Assembly (NCBI RefSeq): GCF_018991925.1
Contig: NW_024756914.1
Location: 11,156,314-11,220,313, forward strand
DNA from: Homarus americanus
Lineage: Eukaryota; Arthropoda; Malacostraca; Decapoda; Nephropidae
Length of the DNA: 64,000 nt
Direction: 5' to 3'
Shown here: positions 12,617 to 24,384 of the stretch, one piece after another
Layout: every line of letters starts with the position of its first letter
How positions within the stretch are numbered: the stretch's first letter is position 1
Made by a program: the position numbers and the translations under genes
The notes under the pieces: model-generated
Seen by the model: the letters and a program-made list of their open reading frames with translations, nothing else
Databases searched by the model: none
Told to the model about the DNA's origin: nothing

Positions 12617-13148
12617 CAGTGAGTTCTGCTATAACGCGTGTTTTGATAACGCGAATTTGCTCTAACGCGATTTATGAATTAGGAACGATATTTGTATAAC
12701 GCGAACGCTTGTTTGCTATAACGCGATTTTTGCTTACTATTTCTCCAATTTTGTGGTATTAACTGTGAATATGGTAAAGAAGAATATCTCCAAGAAGCGT
12801 TCTGGTGATAGAATTCCCGGTGATGATCATAAAAGAAAGGATATAACACTTGAAGAGAAGCTCGATGTTATCAACCTCAAAATCACCCTTCTCCCCCATC
12901 AAGTTACATTCATATTTTTTCAAGGTAAAGTGTTACATTTACTGTATGATTTCATTATTAGATATGAATGTAACATTTATTTAGACTGTGCTATCCTTTG
13001 TGTTAGACTAACTACTAAATTTTTTCGATTTCGAGTAATCTGCACCTAACCCTATTTTCTCCATAAGCCCTGTTATTTCTGTTACGCGATTTTCTATAAC
13101 ACGATATTTTACAAGAACACAATTATCGCGTTATAGCAGAACTACCTG
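12617..13148 (+). mobile_element. pogo/Tigger family A copy, internally deleted
   Basis: The termini CAGTGAGTTCTGCTATAACG and (reverse complement) CAGGTAGTTCTGCTATAACG are flanked by TA at 12615-12616 and 13149-13150. TAACGCG words repeat through the left subterminus. From the ATG at 12771 a frame encodes KRKDITLEEKLDVINLK after a basic KKNISKKRSG start, resembling the Tigger/CENP-B N-terminal DNA-binding domain. After LLPHQ it runs into 3' subterminal sequence and stops at 13049. The catalytic DDE domain is missing, so the copy is non-autonomous. It is the cleanest family-A copy here. Confidence 0.88.
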
Positions 13149-13150
13149 TA

Positions 13151-13826
13151 CCTCCTTTGACCCCTCTAGTTCCTTTATCCCCTTCCCTATTCTCTACTTA
13201 AATGTCTTGTTCCACTTTTTCCCTCCCACAATGTGAGTGGTCTAACAATATGCTTGCTGCAATTTATGAACACTCAACTCCTTTGCTCAGAAAGGCTGAA
13301 AAGGTCACCAAACATGCTACCAGAGAGGGTGTGTGGAGGTGTGTGTTTGTGTGAAGGAGAGGGTGTGGTAGTCAGTCTCTTATCAAACAAGGAGCTAAAC
13401 AGACCAGGCTGGCCACTCAGAGAAAGAGGAAATAGAACCAATAAATACAGTAAGCTCAATACTCACCCCAACACAAGAGATAGAGAAATAAAAAAAAACT
13501 GACTAGGCTTAGTGGGATATCTGAGTGCACAGTATAGTACACTACAGTATTCGCACAGACACACGCACACTCAAGAAACACAACACTGGTGTGCCATATC
13601 AGACCAATTTCACCCTCCCAGCTTTACCTACTGTTGTGGAGATTAAAGGATGTATCAGGTATGCCTTTCTGATAAGATGCTTAGTGTAAGAGGATGTACG
13701 AGGTAAGTCCATCTGACTGAAGGGGATAAACTTGCTGAGAAGACTGGAAACATCCAATGAGAATGAGAGAGGCAATAGGATATTGAGCCAAAATAAAGGA
13801 TGTTCTGCTGGACACGTGTAGCTGGA
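13151..13826. other. unassigned sequence left of the hAT insertion
   Basis: A frame at 13233-13502 (PERVCGGVCLCEGEG) has no recognised domain. The stretch from about 13600 to 13826 may be continuous with the LINE remnant resuming at 15265, because the hAT element inserted between them. I could not confirm coding homology for this left part. Confidence 0.3.
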
Positions 13827-13928
13827 TGAAGAGCCACTAGCGTAGCTAGGGGGCGGCGGGGGGGGCGGTCTGCCCCGGGCGGCACTTTTGGGGGGGCGGC
13901 ACTTTTGGGTCTGCTCATCACCCATATC

Positions 13929-14217
13929 TGCAGCTACTGGAGACGTTAATCCATTCCTTTGTATCGGCGGCAAGTTAATCCTTGTCGTGTCTGACCTAAC
14001 ACCTGACCCACATCATCACGGCCACGTCATGAGCTACACCCTTGCTATGAGGCCCCCCGCCACACACACAACCTGTAACCTGTTGAGGATTAAGGAAACA
14101 ACTTCAAACAAGTACGCCAGTGAGCTCATGTGGTGTGGGTCAGGTGTTAGGTCAGATACGACGAGGATTAACTTGCCGCCGATACAAAGGGAAGGATTAA
14201 CGTCTCCAGTAGCTGCA
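13929..14217. repeat. large inverted repeat (foldback stem 1) inside the hAT element
   Basis: The arms 13929-14018 and 14129-14217 are reverse complements over about 88 bp with a handful of mismatches, for example TGCAGCTACTGGAGACGTTA versus its complement at the far end. The loop is about 110 bp. No coding role is evident. Confidence 0.9.
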
Positions 14218-14591
14218 AAACCATGCAGTCTCGGGTCATATCAGTTCATGTACAGCCGACCAATCCACCAGTTACAAGCAATTCACTTCAGTTCTGCACA
14301 AGTCTCCATCGTGACAAGACGAGGGGAGGCTAGACGACTTTTAAGTTCTCTTGTGTTTTCGATCCAGTTATTTACTTCGTTGGAAGACATAATACTATAA
14401 GGTAAGAAATATTAAAGTATTGGTTAAAAAATATTGATGTGACTTTTGCTGCGGTACTGAGATTAAATATTAAGATTTTGTTTCACAGCATTGCGATTTT
14501 ATACTAAGACACTATCCTCACTGGGGTACAGACAAAAGCCCCCCCGACAAAAGCCATCCAGACAAAAGCCCCCCCAGACGAAAGCCACCCA

Positions 14592-14829
14592 GACAAAAGC
14601 CCCCTACTTTGATCGGGGTGGCTTTTGTCTGACAACAGTAAGGGCTTTCAAAAGTTACGGACATAATTAAATAGTTGAGGGTAAAATATACTGTTCTTCT
14701 CTGTGGTTAATTATTGGTTAGGTTAGGGTTAGGTTAAGTTAGGTTAGGTTAGGTTAGGTTAGGTTAGGTTAGGTTAGGGTTAGGGTTGTCAGACAAAAGC
14801 CACCCCGATCAAAGTAGGGGGCTTTTGTC
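14592..14829. repeat. perfect 45-bp inverted repeat enclosing a TTAGG-like block (foldback stem 2)
   Basis: The arms 14592-14636 and 14785-14829 are exact reverse complements (core CAAAGTAGGGGGCTTTTGTC on the right arm). Immediately left of the first arm, at 14531-14591, there are four degenerate GACAAAAGCC(C/A)-type tandem words. The loop contains about ten GGTTA/TTAGG units at 14725-14786. Confidence 0.93.
14725..14786. repeat. interstitial TTAGG-like telomeric repeat block
   Basis: A run of GGTTA units, mostly AGGTTAGGTT with a few GGGTTA variants, equals the arthropod telomere motif TTAGG. It lies in the loop of a palindrome within a hAT element, so it is not a chromosome end. Confidence 0.85.
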
Positions 14830-15060
14830 GGGGGGGCTTATGTCAGACATCCATTTTCACTGTACTCTGAGTCTGTAATTTTAGATTGAGTTGCTACTTT
14901 TTACATTTCCATTGTATTACATTGATACTAGTGTCATTATACCGTTTTTGCTTTTTGTTTAACTGTTACTTATAAAGTTTAAGTATGTTTGGTGTGTATT
15001 TAAAGCATACTATATTTGAGTATGTGAAAGTACAGTAATATTATAATGGTACACAAACTA

Positions 15061-15169
<109 letters not shown>

Positions 15170-15264
15170 AGTGAGTCACTGTGCAATATGTATTTTTGTG
15201 GGGGCACGGGCAAACTCAAGGGCCGCCCAGGTGGCACACACTCTAGCACGCCACTGTGAAGAGC

Positions 15265-17185
15265 CCAGCCAGACATGCAGTAACATGGTGGAATGATGAA
15301 GCAGACTGTAATAAAGGACAAGAAAAGCTTGCATAACACCTGGATGATGGAGTACCTGGAGGCCAAGTGTAGGGTCAGAAGAGAGGTTTACAAGGCTAAG
15401 AAGCTTGAACAGGACACATTTGTGGATACACTGCCCCCTTTCTTAACCCGAGTTTGTTCAACGCGGATTCACTCGAAAGCTTAACACGGGGCTAAGGTTT
15501 GCTTTAATGTGGGTTGAGCCGGGCTAACGAGAAAATTCGTTCGAACATGGTCGGGTAGAAACGTTTAGCGCGGGCCAGTGGTCGAGTATATTACAGTCCA
15601 TGGGTAGCATTCCCCAGCCCTGTAGGTCAGAGTTTTTTGCTTGGTGCTTGGTCCGGCAACAACCAAAACTTTGTTTGGATTGTCTTCAGTTTTTTTGCTT
15701 GCTTTTGTCACCATGACTTCCCCTAAACATTCTCTCTAAGTGTCCCTCTGCCTCGGGACACTCCAGTAAAGAAGAGTAGGACCATGTTTACTCTAGAAAG
15801 TAAGTTAGACATTCTTCAACGACTTAAGAGTGAAGATGAGCCACCTAGAATGTCTCCACAGTTATTAACGTCCAACCAACATCTTACACCACCATCTTTC
15901 TAACTACCCTTCATATGTGAGTACAGTACAGTTCTGTATATTTATTCTGATTTAAATACTAATTCATCATGTTTAAGTTGCTGGGCCGGGTTGTTACAGC
16001 AAAGCTTGAGGGAGGCCACGTGTAACTCAGCCAGCATCTGCAAATGGCCGCTGTGTTAAGCTTTCAGGAACTGATTTCATGGACATGCCAGTGCCTCCAC
16101 AACATCATGTGAAAGTGAATTTGGTAGATGATTGTGTACGAGTGAGCTACTTTTGAGCATTTTTGGGGAATGCAATCCTGTGTTAAGCGAGAGGGCAGTG
16201 TACTGTATGTTGAATAATACAGATGCAAGAGGAGAGGTTCTCAGAATAACCAGACAAATAGCTGGTTAGAAACAAGGATGTTGTTGGTAAACAGTGTGTG
16301 AGAAGTGATGATGGTAATACTGTTGTTGATAACGAGGGAGTCACGGATGACTCGAGATAATAATACGATTGATTACTGAATGAGGATTATGAATGGGACG
16401 GCTGCCTAGTGGGAGTAGAACCAGTACAGGGACCATTCCCAAGGACTGAAGGAGATCGGGTGGAGAAAACAATTGACAAAATGAGAATGGAAAAGCAGTT
16501 GGAAGCTCTGGGTTAGTTCAGATGAAGGCGTGTCAATGGTGACCATATTGTCAAATATAATCATGATGGATGGATGGACTGTTCCAGACAAGTGTTGGAA
16601 GAATGTGATCATCAGTACATACAAGGGTAAGGTGATTCCCTGAGTGTAGCAGCTACTGTACAGGGACCTGAAGCTGTTAGACCAGGCTATAAAAATCGTG
16701 GAATGAGTGATTGAGAAATTGATAAGAGAGAGTAGATGGCCAGACACCTGCAAGAGAAATATTAAGGAAGAGAAAATTGTACTTCATATTTGTAGACTTA
16801 GAGAAGGCATTTGACAGTATTATGTGAAGTAGTAAAGTGAGCAATGAGAAAGTTAGCAGTCAAGGAGTACAGTACCTTGTTTGAGTGGTTATGGCATTAC
16901 ATGAGGGCTCAAAAACTTCTGTGCGAGGATATGGTGTGGAAAGTGAGGAATCTGAGGTAAAAGAAGTACATCAGAAGTCTGTCTCCTATTTATCATTGTA
17001 CTAGAGGCAGTATCACAGAACATTATGACTGGCCTGCCTTGGGAGTTATAGTATAGGCAGACAAATATTCTCATTACTCTTAATTGATAGTTCAAAAAAC
17101 TTTGCAAATACCTGCCAAGTAATAATAGATGAATGATGCAAAGGAGTATTTAAGAGTGGTAAAGAAGGAAGCACTAAAGTATTTG
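15265..17185 (+). pseudogene. decayed RTE-like LINE reverse transcriptase, interrupted by a Tigger element
   Basis: Several frame-shifted pieces read in order on the plus strand. TWWNDEA lies near 15283, then KSLHNTWMMEYLEAKCRVRR (15326-15385) and VYKAKKLEQDTF. After the insertion at 15429-16200 come KTIDKMRMEKQLEALG (near 16465) and FVDLEKAFDS (near 16790), an RT palm motif. A degenerate thumb-side segment follows. The WWND plus FVDLEKAFD pattern is characteristic of RTE/craniofacial-protein-like LINE ORF2 proteins. No YADD box survives. Multiple stops and frameshifts make it non-functional. It predates the hAT and Tigger insertions that split it. Confidence 0.6.
15429..16200 (+). mobile_element. 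pogo/Tigger-type DNA transposon, family D
   Basis: The left end CACTGCCCCCTTTCTTAAC and the right end (reverse complement CACTGCCCTCTCGCTTAAC) are terminal inverted repeats, with TA at 15427-15428 and 16201-16202. Inside, TPVKKSRTMFTLESKLDIL (about 15762-15820) followed by RLKSEDE resembles the N-terminal helix-turn-helix of Tigger transposases. An upstream ATGACTTCCCCTAAAC is in a different frame. No DDE domain is present. It inserted into the RTE-like LINE remnant. Confidence 0.8.
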
Positions 17186-19681
17186 ATAGGCAGGTGTATG
17201 CGCCTACTGCAACACACGTACACCTATAGCTCAACTCACGGATCTTGAATATTCCCTTTATGGTGTCGTCTGGCTCAAAATATCTCTACCAACTATGACT
17301 ATTTTTCTTTGTTTCCTGTACTGTTCTCCCAACTCTACCAACTATTTGGAACTCTTTGACTATCTCACTTCTTGCCATGAGTCGTTGCTATCCACACACC
17401 CCAACACCGAGATCCTCTACCTAGGGGATATCAATGTACATCACAGAGAGTGGCTTGGCTCTGCAAGGGATGACCCAGGTGGAGCTGAGGCACTCTCTTT
17501 TTCCCTACTTAATGACTTGGAACAAATAATCAAACACTCTACACGCGTTCCTGATCGACACGATCAACTTGCTAACATTGTTGATCTTTGTTTTACCTCT
17601 AACCCCTCACACTATTCATAATCAATTTCTGCCCCCTTAGGGTCTTCCATATCACAACCTTATTTCTATTAATTCAAACTGGGCACGACCACCTCCCCCA
17701 CCCCCCTCTAAACGTCATCTATGGCACTATCGGAGGGCAAACTGGCAATCCTTGCGAGAATTCTTCACCGACTTTCCTTGGGATGAATGTTGCTTTTCCA
17801 CTCAGGATGCCTCGGTATGTGCTGATAGCATTGCTGGGGTTATACAGGGCGGTATGAGTGCATTTATCCCATCTTCTACCAAAACTTTCACATTACAATC
17901 ATGGTTTGATCGCTCCTGCTCTCTTGCTTGCAGGGTGAGAGAGAGGGCATATCAAGCTATGAAACTATCTCCTTCTCCTATTACCCGCTTCTCTTTCATT
18001 ACTTCTAGGAATCGCTGTAAGGATATCCTTCGTAGGGCCAAGCGGAATTTTATAAAAAGAATGACCGCTGTCCTGACTAATTCTTCCTCTAGTAAATCCT
18101 TCTGGTCCTTATCCAAAAACATTTGTAATAACTTCTGCACTCTTTCTTTTCCTCCTCTCTTCCGACCTGATAACTCTATAGTCAACTCTCCCCCTGACAA
18201 AGCCAATTTCTTTGGCACCTTATTCTCCTCTAACTCCACCTTAGACGATTCCCACTCTATCCCTCCTACTGAACCTATGCACTTTCCTATAATCTCCACT
18301 TGCAGGGTTGCCGGTGTGTTATCCAGGTTGGATGTGAGTAAGGCGCATGGACCGGACGGAATACTCCCTCGTGTTCTGAGGGAGTATGCTGAAGCTCTGG
18401 CCCATGTGCTTGCTCGCCTCTGCCTCAAAACCCAAACTTTTCCTTCTTCTTGGAAGCATGCCTTGGTTCAACCCATCCCAAAACATTTGACAGGGTATGG
18501 CACAAGTCTTTGCTATCTAAACATCCCTCTTATGGTTTCTCTCCCCCACTTTGTTTTCTAATCTCTAGCCTCCTTGAGAACCGATCCATGTTGAGGGATC
18601 GATCTCTCTCTCTTCTCTAACAGTAGTGGTGTCCCACAGGGTTCTGTTCTTTCACCTACTCTCTTCCTTCTTTTTATCAATGATTTACTTCACACTACAA
18701 CTAATTCTATCCATTCTTACGCTGATGATTCTACTCTTCACTCTTCTTTACACTTTTGCCTTCCTCCTAACTCTCAAACTAGATCTGTTTCTAGAGCTGA
18801 TATCATTACATCTATCAATCCGGATCTGTGCAGCATCTCCGAATGGGGAGGTAGAAACTTGGTTAAATTTAATAGTAATAAAACTCAATATTTACCAATT
18901 ACACTTTCTAAATTAGACGATCTCCCACCAATTACATTTTAGGACGCTATAATCCTGCTAAATTCTGAAATAACTATATTAGGCCTCACCATTTCCTCCA
19001 ATATGTTCTGGAAATCACACATCCTTAATATAGCTAAAGCTGCCTCCCAAAAGTTGGGAAAGCTGTACAGATGCCACAGCTACTTCACTCCTGAGCAGTT
19101 GCTCCAAGTATATAAGGGATTCATTCGTCCTAACTTGAAGTACTGCTCTCATATCTGGGGTGGCTCTTCTTCTGTCCAACTATTAGATAGGGTGGAATCA
19201 AAGGCATTTCGTCTTATTAACTCTCCTCCTTTAGTCGACAATCTCTCTCCCTTTCTCTTCGCCGCAATGTTGCTTCACTCTCTCTCTTTTACAGGTACTT
19301 TAACGGGCAATGTTCAGGGGATTTGGCATCCTGTGTACCGCCGGTAAGGCCGTGGGTTCGTAACACACGTCTTGCCCGCGGTGCCCACCATTTCTCTGTT
19401 GATATCGGTCACACGAGAATAACCCGTTATAGTACCTCCTTCTTTCCTCACACAGCCAAACTGTGGAATGCTTTGCCTTCTTCTGTGTTTCCATGCTCTT
19501 ACAATCTGTCTCACTTTAAAAAGCTGGTTTTCCGGCATCTTCGTGGTGTAGATTAATACAGTATAACCTTTTTTTCTATATTTTCAATTTCTTTCCGTTC
19601 TTTTTTTTCGCCCCCCAGGCTCCGTTGTGGGTCGTTTGACCTGTGCCCGGGTTGGCTAATTCCCGTAAAAAAAAAAAAAAA
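17186..19681 (+). pseudogene. 5'-truncated Jockey-like LINE (endonuclease + reverse transcriptase), frameshifted
   Basis: The copy starts inside the APE-type endonuclease at about AGVCAY (17186). ILYLGDINVHHREWLGS (17412-17461) carries the D-x-N-x-H endonuclease motif. The frame breaks near 17622 and resumes at 17690-18561 with a basic linker and the RT fingers (DVSKAHGPDGILPRVL). The palm is damaged: GVPQGSVLSPTLFLLFIND and SYADDSTL can be read only with frame changes at 18627-18735. The thumb/C-terminal part (KLGKLYRCHSYFTPEQLLQV and NLKYCSHIWGGSS, 19045-19170) and a final HFKKLVFRHLRGVD at 19513-19554 follow. The 3' UTR contains CGCCCCCCAGG ... GTGCCCGGG and ends in poly-A at 19667-19681. 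Its tail is shared by repeats at 9692, 34698 and 39697. Confidence 0.85.
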
Positions 19682-20700
19682 GACTACGAGGCAAACACTG
19701 GGGAATTCGCGGGGTCGGCTACTCAGCGACAAGCATTTGTAGGGGAGAAATCCACTACAAGAGTATTCAACAACTTTAAAATTGAAATGAAGAGAAATAA
19801 GCAAATTCATATTACTAATCAATTAAAAAACAATGGCCAAACCTTGTGGGTTTTCGGCTAGATGCAATATTTTCTGGCTAGATGTAGGAAAAATCGGCTA
19901 AATCTAGCCGAAAAATGGCTAATCTGGCAACACTGAACACAAATATACCTAACACGAACATTTCCCTTACTGTCTACTGGATAATTTGCTACAAAATTAA
20001 GAACCTTTAAGATTCTACTGGACACGCTAATATTGTCTTGTGATTGGTGCTATGTGAACGTGTGGGGTTTTTGAGATTGTTTGGTGTTCACTCAGGATGG
20101 GATGGAGAAAGGAAACTCACAATGTGCTCTCTATATACATGTTGTATTGGATGTACAATGCAGCTTGGTGCTGGGAAGGCAGCATGGTTACAAGCGTGAT
20201 GTAGAGAGAGCTGGTTGGTGAGGACGCTCAGAGGGGGACCAGCTTGTGGGTCGCCATGCTGCCTAATGAGGGCGCCAAGGCGCCCAGCGGAGGAGGTGTT
20301 GCTGGCTGCGGCTATATAAGTAGAAAGAGGACAGGTCTCACGGTCAGGTCTTAAATAGCGGGGGTAGGCGTAAACAGCTCCGTGGTGTAAATAGTTGAAA
20401 ATTGAACCACGAGGCATACACTGGGGAATTGGTGGGGTCGGCTACTCAGCGACAAACAGCATTTGTAGGGGAGAATTCCACTACAAACGTATCAAAGTCT
20501 CAGTATACTTCCAATATTAGTTTTGTTTCTCGTGCTTTAACTTGTCAATCAATTATATCCTTGTTTCACTTCCTCAGTTACAAGGACACACCCGAACGAA
20601 CATTTAAGAATTCTTATTTCGACCTTAACGTGACCTTCAACCCCCAATCAGCCCTGCCCTTAACTCATGAGACATAAAGGCAAGCATGAACTTAGCATGC
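19682..20700. repeat. pair of diverged direct repeats (19684-19775 and 20407-20500)
   Basis: CACTGGGGAATT and GTCGGCTACTCAGCGACAA, then GCATTTGTAGGGGAGAA, occur in the same order and spacing about 722 bp apart with scattered differences. Between them lies unassigned sequence, including a tandem of GGCTAGAT-like words near 19855-19915 and the word CTGGCAACACTG. The repeats could be long terminal repeats or a segmental duplication. No retroviral-type coding sequence was seen. Confidence 0.6.
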
Positions 20701-23090
20701 TTCCATGTTGGGCGCTGTAAACGCTTCTGCTCTTCACCTTACAGAAGGATTAGGCGGTGTGCCTCCCCCACCCCCAAAAAAAAAAAATAAAAAATCAGCC
20801 ATCACTGTCTACTCAAGTTCTACGATTATTTTAAAAACAAATAATCACACAAACAAGGCGATTATAAAGCTTATATACGGACCCAGTATTAATAGTTATC
20901 ACAAGGGTTATTTGGTGGTATAATAGTTGATAAAACTGCATAATTCCAAGGGTTTACTGTTATCTTATGGGCGACAAGACAGCGCCTGGGCTGGTGTAAG
21001 TGTGCGTGAAAGAAAGATATCACAACAGACATCAAAGATAATGTGAGAAAAGGTGAAACTAAAAACAGTGGATCTCCCCGCCATTCCTCGGCCCGGACAC
21101 ACGTGAGAAGGGTGTGACCCTCACTACCAAACACCACAGGTTTCCCGGTACCCGGTTTCCTCCTGTACTAACACTGGATAGAGCGCCCAAACGGCTAGGA
21201 AGCTGATAAGTGGCGAATATGATATTAAAAAATCACAAAGACAGTCCTGGAATCGTAAAAGTATGCCCGCTCAAGTTAGAGCATATTCAAAAGAATTCAT
21301 CTTAGCAAAATAAATGCATGCACAGCTAATGTTAACATATAGGGTAGACGACACACAACGAACATCTCTCCATACCTAACGCATAAAAATAGAAACATAA
21401 ATGAGCCGATGAAACGTAAAAGAATGAGGAGACAGATCGAAGGAAGGGAGCGAGTGAGGGTCGGTGGCCACTGACCTGGTTAAATCATTAATGCGTGGTC
21501 GTGTATGGCCTTGTTGCTCGCCCTCCAAGTCCCCAGCCTCTGACTACCACCCACACGTTCACACACACACACAATTTATTGGGACTGACATACACACTAC
21601 TGACACACTGCCTGATACAATGACTAGCACGCACTTAATGGTTTAGCCTAGTGATCACGCAAACGCCGCAAAAGTTAAAGAGATAATGGTTTGCATAACA
21701 CTTATAAACACATTGAAAATCTACCGTTACTGTGTCAGCTAATATATAGGACTCTTTTCTCCTTAATGTATTAGCTCTGGCGACGTTTCGATTTTTATAT
21801 TTCCTGGAAATCTGAAGTAACTAGCCTGGGGAATTATTAATATCTCACGGAAGGATATAAATGCGAATACAGGCCACCAGAACTAAGATATTTTCACCAG
21901 ATGTTCAATTTTGAATACATCGTAAACATAATGATACATTCTAAATGACATTTGCTGCTTTCTTCAACTAAATCAGCATTTTGTACCTGATGCTTCTAAA
22001 TATTCTCATTTATATGTGTTAGCATAATGATACATTAGAAGATGATATATCAGATTGAGTTTATTATGAAATATTGATACAACGAATTTTCTTTCAGTGT
22101 CAACTCCATAAGTATTGCATTAACCCAGATAAGATAAAAACGTCTAATTATAGTAAACCTGGTCATTAATAGTGTATTCTAATTAATTGGCTTCATGAAC
22201 TCTCTTAAGGGCCATATAAAATTGTTCCTGGACAGATGTGTGACTACCTAACACAGGTTTCCTCTGGGTTCAGTATTACGGTTCCCTTCTGTACTAACAC
22301 TGGACAATACAGGTAACAAAGGAACGGACCAACCACCCGAGCGGCATGTAAGTTGATAAGTGGTTAAACGATAAATAAAAATCTATGAAAGTAAAATTTT
22401 CCAGAACCTAAAATAAACTTGCTTCATAATCATCTCGCACGCAAATGAATCACAAAAGGACATGTCTCACTAGCAGATCATCTCAGCAATAATAATTCCT
22501 TAACAACGTGGTATGCAAGAACTAAGAAAAGCTTTTACGGCCCGAAGCCCAGGACTCTTATATAAACTGTGGTGGACGTTAACTTGGCCAGTACTGTTTT
22601 TATGGCAGCTTCACACTAGTCCTTCTGGCTAACTCCCATTTTCTGTCGTTTTTTTTCCACCAGTTGTCTATTGTTTGACCTGCACCAAGTCTTGTGGTCA
22701 AGTGATCCATAATGAATAATGAGAATAGTTATATAAAATAATCATCGAGCTAAGTAAAATAACTAAATTTAATTTTTAAAGTATTTTTATCACATTTTAA
22801 AATAAATTGCTTACATTTAATATTTTTATTGGTCAATATTCTACTGTTTGTTCACACGGAGCTCCATATGGAACATCAGGTAACTTAAGTACGGTGATAC
22901 TGGTGGAAAAATAGACAAGTTTAAAGCAATGAATAAGTGTATTATAGTGCAAATCTATATAGTATTTTATATCCATTAATCAACTGTTTATAATTGAAAG
23001 TTGAACTTGGAATTGCACCAAGAAAAAGTTTGACTTATTAACTAGTATTTACTGATGGGCGAGGAGTGTTAAGGTCCGTGAGGCACTATG
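20701..23090. other. unassigned sequence with a diverged direct duplication
   Basis: CACAGGTTTCC ... CTGTACTAACACTGGA with a downstream TGATAAGTGG occurs at about 21135-21215 and again at about 22250-22362, about 1.1 kb apart. The remainder is AT-rich and has no supported gene. A C/A-rich simple stretch lies at 20764-20795. Confidence 0.45.
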
Positions 23091-23099
23091 GGTGCAGAC

Positions 23100-23275
23100 T
23101 GCCGCAGAGCAGACTTAATTAATGTGAAGAATGCAGTGATATGTGAACAACATTTTAGTAGTGAATAGAAAGCTCGAAATATGAATTACTGGGTTGTGAT
23201 CCCGGCGAATATTACCGTAATATGAAACCAGCTGCCATCACTGTACCAATTACCAGTGTAAAAGAAATCTGATGA
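23100..23275 (+). pseudogene. THAP-type zinc-finger domain relic
   Basis: One frame reads RRADLINVKNAVICEQHFSS and then stops. After a frame shift, CDPGEYYRNMKPAAITVP follows. The C-x-x-H pair in VICEQHF, followed by a proline-containing AAITVP segment, matches the second half of a THAP DNA-binding domain (C2CH signature plus AVPTI-like box). The first cysteine pair is not visible. A stop and a frameshift make it a pseudogene or a transposon-derived relic (P-element-like transposases also carry THAP domains). No host context helps. Confidence 0.5.
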
Positions 23276-24380
23276 TCAAATGAATCTTCTCGGCAATAAA
23301 GGTTAGTATGATTTATTACTGTATTAGGTTTCAAAATGTTCAAGGTTTGGTTGTAACCTTGGGAAAATGTTTACAAGTGTGCCTGGCAGAGCTCTGTTTT
23401 GGTAGAACCATGAAGATAATATTCTTTACCATAACCTATTCTTATGCGTTCTAACCTAACCAAGCTTGCCATTACTTCCTAACCTAGCATTAGCAAACGT
23501 AACCAGCTAATCTAAGCCTTCCCTAGGTCGCAATTTAGATCATTAAAGTGTCGGAATAAATTAAAAAGTATAATTCTTTTAATGTGAAAAAGTAGACTTA
23601 CAGAAATTTATTTTAGTACAAGCAGTCTTCAATTTAGGAATGTGTCATGTTCCTGAAGCCTAGTTGGTTTAAGGTTAGCCAGGGAGTTGGATAAGAGTGC
23701 AAGCTCTTTTCTCCAATACTATATAATGGCTATTCAGAATTTTGGATCTTGTCGGTTTGATGAACTGCATTTTTTTAATAAGGAAATTAATCTGACGGAG
23801 TTATGTATTCCCATTTCGAAAATATCCATATTTTTTGGAGAAACCCCAACCAAATCTGTGAAAACCCAACCTAATCTATAAAAAGGTTAAGATTCGCTTT
23901 CGAAAACACCATCATATGCTAAACAACGAAAACACGAATTAGATACGGTAATTTTTTTTTTATAGTTTTAGCATTTTTATAGGTTTGGTAAAGGGTTTCA
24001 AAAGTTTGTTTGGAGGGATAATAATTCTTCTTTTTTTCTGTTCTACCCATATAAAAATCAACATGAGTTTCGCTGTTGTACTCTACCAATTCTTTCCCAT
24101 TTGAGTTTTCACTAAACGACAAAAGTTTCAGTTAAGTTTGGTTAGGTTAGGTAAAGATAGGTTAGTTAGGTCAAGTTTTGTTAGGTTTGGATTGGTTCGT
24201 TTTTATTTTTGACGTGTTTTTATCGTTATTTTTGTGTTTTTACCACGCAATTTGGGTTGGGTTGGGAGGGTTTTCATGAATTTGCCCAAGATATAAATTT
24301 GGAGCCCATTCAAAACACAAAGAAATATACAGGAAAAATATAATTGCTTCCAGAAAGTCACGGGCTGTCCTAAACGAATG
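23276..24380. other. AT-rich sequence with degenerate GGTTAG words
   Basis: No gene was recognised. TTAGG-like words are enriched at 24131-24190 (GGTTAGGTTAGG, GGTTAGTTAGG), and TTTT/AACC-rich stretches occur at 23840-23890. Confidence 0.4.
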
Positions 24381-24384
24381 ACCC

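Noticed and set aside
13888..14400. 170-codon frame in the hAT element
   Set aside because: It runs through both arms of a foldback repeat. No transposase motif. Its position in a hairpin explains mirrored peptides.
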